From PLA2 sp036273915 (GTDB lineage: Bacteria; Planctomycetota; PLA2), in NCBI GenBank assembly GCA_036273915.1, contig DASUGR010000276.1, positions 1 to 10,234 of the forward strand: a stretch of 10,234 nt of DNA, given 5' to 3'. Below are positions 9,299-10,234 of this stretch, piece after piece. Made by a program: the position numbers and the translations under genes. The notes beneath the pieces were generated by a model, which saw only the letters and a program-made list of their open reading frames with translations, ran no database searches and was not told the DNA's origin. Position 1 is the first letter of the stretch; every line of letters begins with the position of its first letter.

Positions 9299-9679
9299 CC
9301 ACGCCTGCGCGAACGCCCACGCTCTCGCGCACGAGCGTGGGCGCACGGATCGTTCGCGAAGGCGTTCGACGTCTTCGCCGGCGTCGAGCGGCTGTCGCTG
9401 CCCGCCGGCCACGCGGATCTGCGCGGTCAGCTGCGCCGCGCGGCGGCTGCCACCGCTCGCCACATCGCCGAGGGCGCGAACCGCACCCATCCGCGCGACA
9501 AGGCCGCGCGGCTCATCGTCGAGCGCGGCGAGTGCGATGCGTCCCTCGAGATGGTCGAGGTGTTCCGCCTGCAGCCGGCGCCGGTGCTCCGGAGCCTGCG
9601 CCAGCGATGCGCCCGCGTGGCGGCGATGCTCACCGGTCTCGCCCGGCGCGAGCAGGCCCGCGCCGAGGCGACCCAATGA
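9299..9679 (+). CDS. Four-helix bundle protein (S23 / 23S rRNA intervening-sequence family), start codon unclear, possibly a pseudogene
   Basis: This is an open frame of 126 codons between an in-frame TGA (9296-9298) and TGA at 9677-9679. Counting from 9299, residues 19-31 (FAKAFDVFAGVER) resemble the family's first helix. Residues 41-62 carry the hallmark DLRGQLRRAA, then IAEGANR. Residues 67-90 fit the third helix (DKAARLIVERG, then E-C-D-A-S-L-E), and residues 97-118 fit the last helix (RVAAMLTGLARRE). Length and spacing match the roughly 110-120 aa family. No ATG, GTG or TTG occurs in frame before the ATG at 9551, which would delete most of the bundle. Either a rare codon such as CTG 9305 is used, the true start lies in another frame joined by an indel near 9351, or the gene is decaying. 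It is the only plus-strand gene, inserted between minus-strand genes. The molecular role of the family is unclear; members occur inside rRNA intervening sequences and as free-standing genes. Confidence 0.65.
   Translation, partial: PRLRERPRSRARAWAHGSFAKAFDVFAGVERLSLPAGHADLRGQLRRAAAATARHIAEGANRTHPRDKAARLIVERGECDASLEMVEVFRLQPAPVLRSLRQRCARVAAMLTGLARREQARAEATQ
9314..9343. repeat. Perfect 11-bp inverted repeat at the 5' end of the four-helix-bundle frame
   Basis: CGCCCACGCTC (9314-9324), an eight-base loop, then the exact complement GAGCGTGGGCG (9333-9343). It ends ten bases before the first codons that resemble the protein family (9353). No T-run follows on either strand. It may shape the mRNA leader, mark a repeat element, or be a scar of an insertion. 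Confidence 0.6.
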
Positions 9680-9724
9680 GGTCGCGCCCTGGGAGTCCGG
9701 GGGGCCACGAAGCCGCGAGGCCCG

Positions 9725-9738
9725 CGTCGTTCGCGACG
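9725..9738. other. Small UUCG hairpin in the convergent gap
   Basis: CGTCG, loop TTCG, CGACG lies between the ends of the plus-strand four-helix-bundle frame and the minus-strand propeller gene. UUCG tetraloops are unusually stable. The plus strand is only mildly T-rich afterwards and the minus strand is not, so a terminator role is possible but weakly supported. Confidence 0.3.
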
Positions 9739-9753
9739 GCGTGCGTTGGTCTT

Positions 9754-10234
9754 CTACTTCTCCGGGCCGTACGCGAGGAGCTTGTCCGTCGTTGTCGCGT
9801 AGAGGAAGCCGTCCACCGCCACCAGCGAGCCGAACGCCGGCTCCTCCGGGTCCAGGTCGCCTTCCTCCGGCGCGAGGTAGGGGGGCAGGGACGGGATCTC
9901 CGCGACCCGCTCGCCGTTCCGGAGCGCGGCCGTCGGGCCCGAGCCGACGTCGAACCGGTAGACCGCGCGCCGCGTCGGCAGGAGCAGCACGTCGCCCGCG
10001 ATCACCGGGCGGCCGTAGAGGTCCGGCGGCAGCGCGTCGCCCGTGTCCTCGTCGCGCTCGGCGAACGGCAGGAGGCCGTACGCGAAGCCGACCCCGCGGT
10101 CGAGGGCATGGGAGAGCACCGCCTGGTACGAGACCGAGAGCGCTGGCCGCGGGTCGCGCCGCCCGCCGTAGAAGATCCGTCCCCCCCGGACCCCCCCGAT
10201 GTACTCGAGCAGAGAGTGGCGATGCCCCTTGGCG
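9754..10234 (-). CDS. PQQ-like beta-propeller protein, C-terminal part (5' end outside window)
   Basis: An open frame of 159 residues enters from the right edge and ends at TAG 9756-9754. A GTG at 10119 is in frame, but coding-like sequence continues upstream of it to the edge (for example SLLEYIGG and IFYGGRRDPRP), so it is not the true start. Two propeller-strand pairs are visible: GRPVIAGDVLLLPTRRAVY, then RFDVGSG (about residues 75-99), and GSLVAVDGFLYATTTDKLLAYGP near the C-terminus (about 135-157). These are the typical strand-turn-strand pattern of PQQ-like blades. The segment LLLPTRRAVYRFD parallels LWVPTDRAIYRID in the propeller protein at the left end of the window, which suggests related proteins. 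Export is likely by family but the signal peptide is not in the window. It is separated from the MoxR operon by the four-helix-bundle frame, so co-transcription with that operon is doubtful. Confidence 0.85.
   Translation of the reverse strand, partial: AKGHRHSLLEYIGGVRGGRIFYGGRRDPRPALSVSYQAVLSHALDRGVGFAYGLLPFAERDEDTGDALPPDLYGRPVIAGDVLLLPTRRAVYRFDVGSGPTAALRNGERVAEIPSLPPYLAPEEGDLDPEEPAFGSLVAVDGFLYATTTDKLLAYGPEK

Larger units (their letters stand above)
9175..9368 (+). repeat. 12-bp direct repeat pair CGAAGGCGTTCG
   Basis: Identical copies at 9175-9186 and 9357-9368 are 182 bp apart. Each copy is itself a small dyad (CGAA, four bases, TTCG). The second copy lies in the first family-like codons of the four-helix-bundle frame. 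Confidence 0.4.

Noticed and set aside
9132..9343. CRISPR array or intrinsic terminators in the repeat-rich gap
   Set aside because: The repeats differ from each other and are not regularly spaced, and no stem-loop is followed by a T-run.
9299..9679. Accessory variability determinant (Avd-like) protein of a diversity-generating retroelement
   Set aside because: The four-helix fold is shared, but no reverse transcriptase, template or variable repeat is present in the window.

Overview
The window is very GC-rich (roughly 70%, judged by eye). It carries a compact, co-oriented minus-strand cluster built around a MoxR-family AAA+ ATPase, a DUF58 protein and two large membrane-anchored von Willebrand A (vWA) proteins. 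Genes for secreted PQQ-like beta-propeller proteins lie on either side and run off both window edges. The propeller protein at the left edge has a helical, TPR-like N-terminal domain, and its domain 1 opens with a W-P-x-L-G-G-D motif. With the large MoxR/DUF58/BatA/vWA set, this architecture is typical of Planctomycetota, so I infer a planctomycete or related high-GC lineage. No rRNA or marker gene is present to prove it.

Layout from right to left, the direction of transcription of most genes: (i) 10234-9754, the C-terminal end of a PQQ-like propeller protein, entering from outside the window. (ii) 9680-9753, a short convergent intergenic stretch with a small UUCG hairpin. (iii) 9299-9679, plus strand, a four-helix-bundle (S23 / 23S rRNA intervening-sequence family) reading frame that lacks a conventional start codon. 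(iv) 9044-9298, a divergent intergenic region dense in stem-loops and short repeats, holding a possible -10 element for the main operon. (v) 9043-8006 MoxR ATPase. (vi) 8040-7141 DUF58 protein. (vii) 7144-4916 BatA-type vWA membrane protein (TTG start). (viii) 4919-2430 second vWA membrane protein (GTG start). (ix) 2356-1 secreted TPR/PQQ-propeller protein (GTG start), continuing past the left edge.

Genes v to viii overlap by 35, 4 and 4 nt and have good Shine-Dalgarno sequences, so they form one translationally coupled operon. The propeller gene follows after 73 nt with no convincing terminator, so it is probably co-transcribed. In the family model, MoxR is a chaperone-like ATPase acting on vWA partners. 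DUF58 is a soluble vWA-like partner. The two membrane proteins display vWA domains and inactive amidotransferase-like domains. Linking the secreted propeller protein to this machinery is an inference from gene order.

No CRISPR array, tRNA, rRNA, transposase or defence gene was seen. The less ordinary parts are the start-less four-helix-bundle frame with its stem-loop-rich upstream region, and the propeller genes flanking the MoxR operon.
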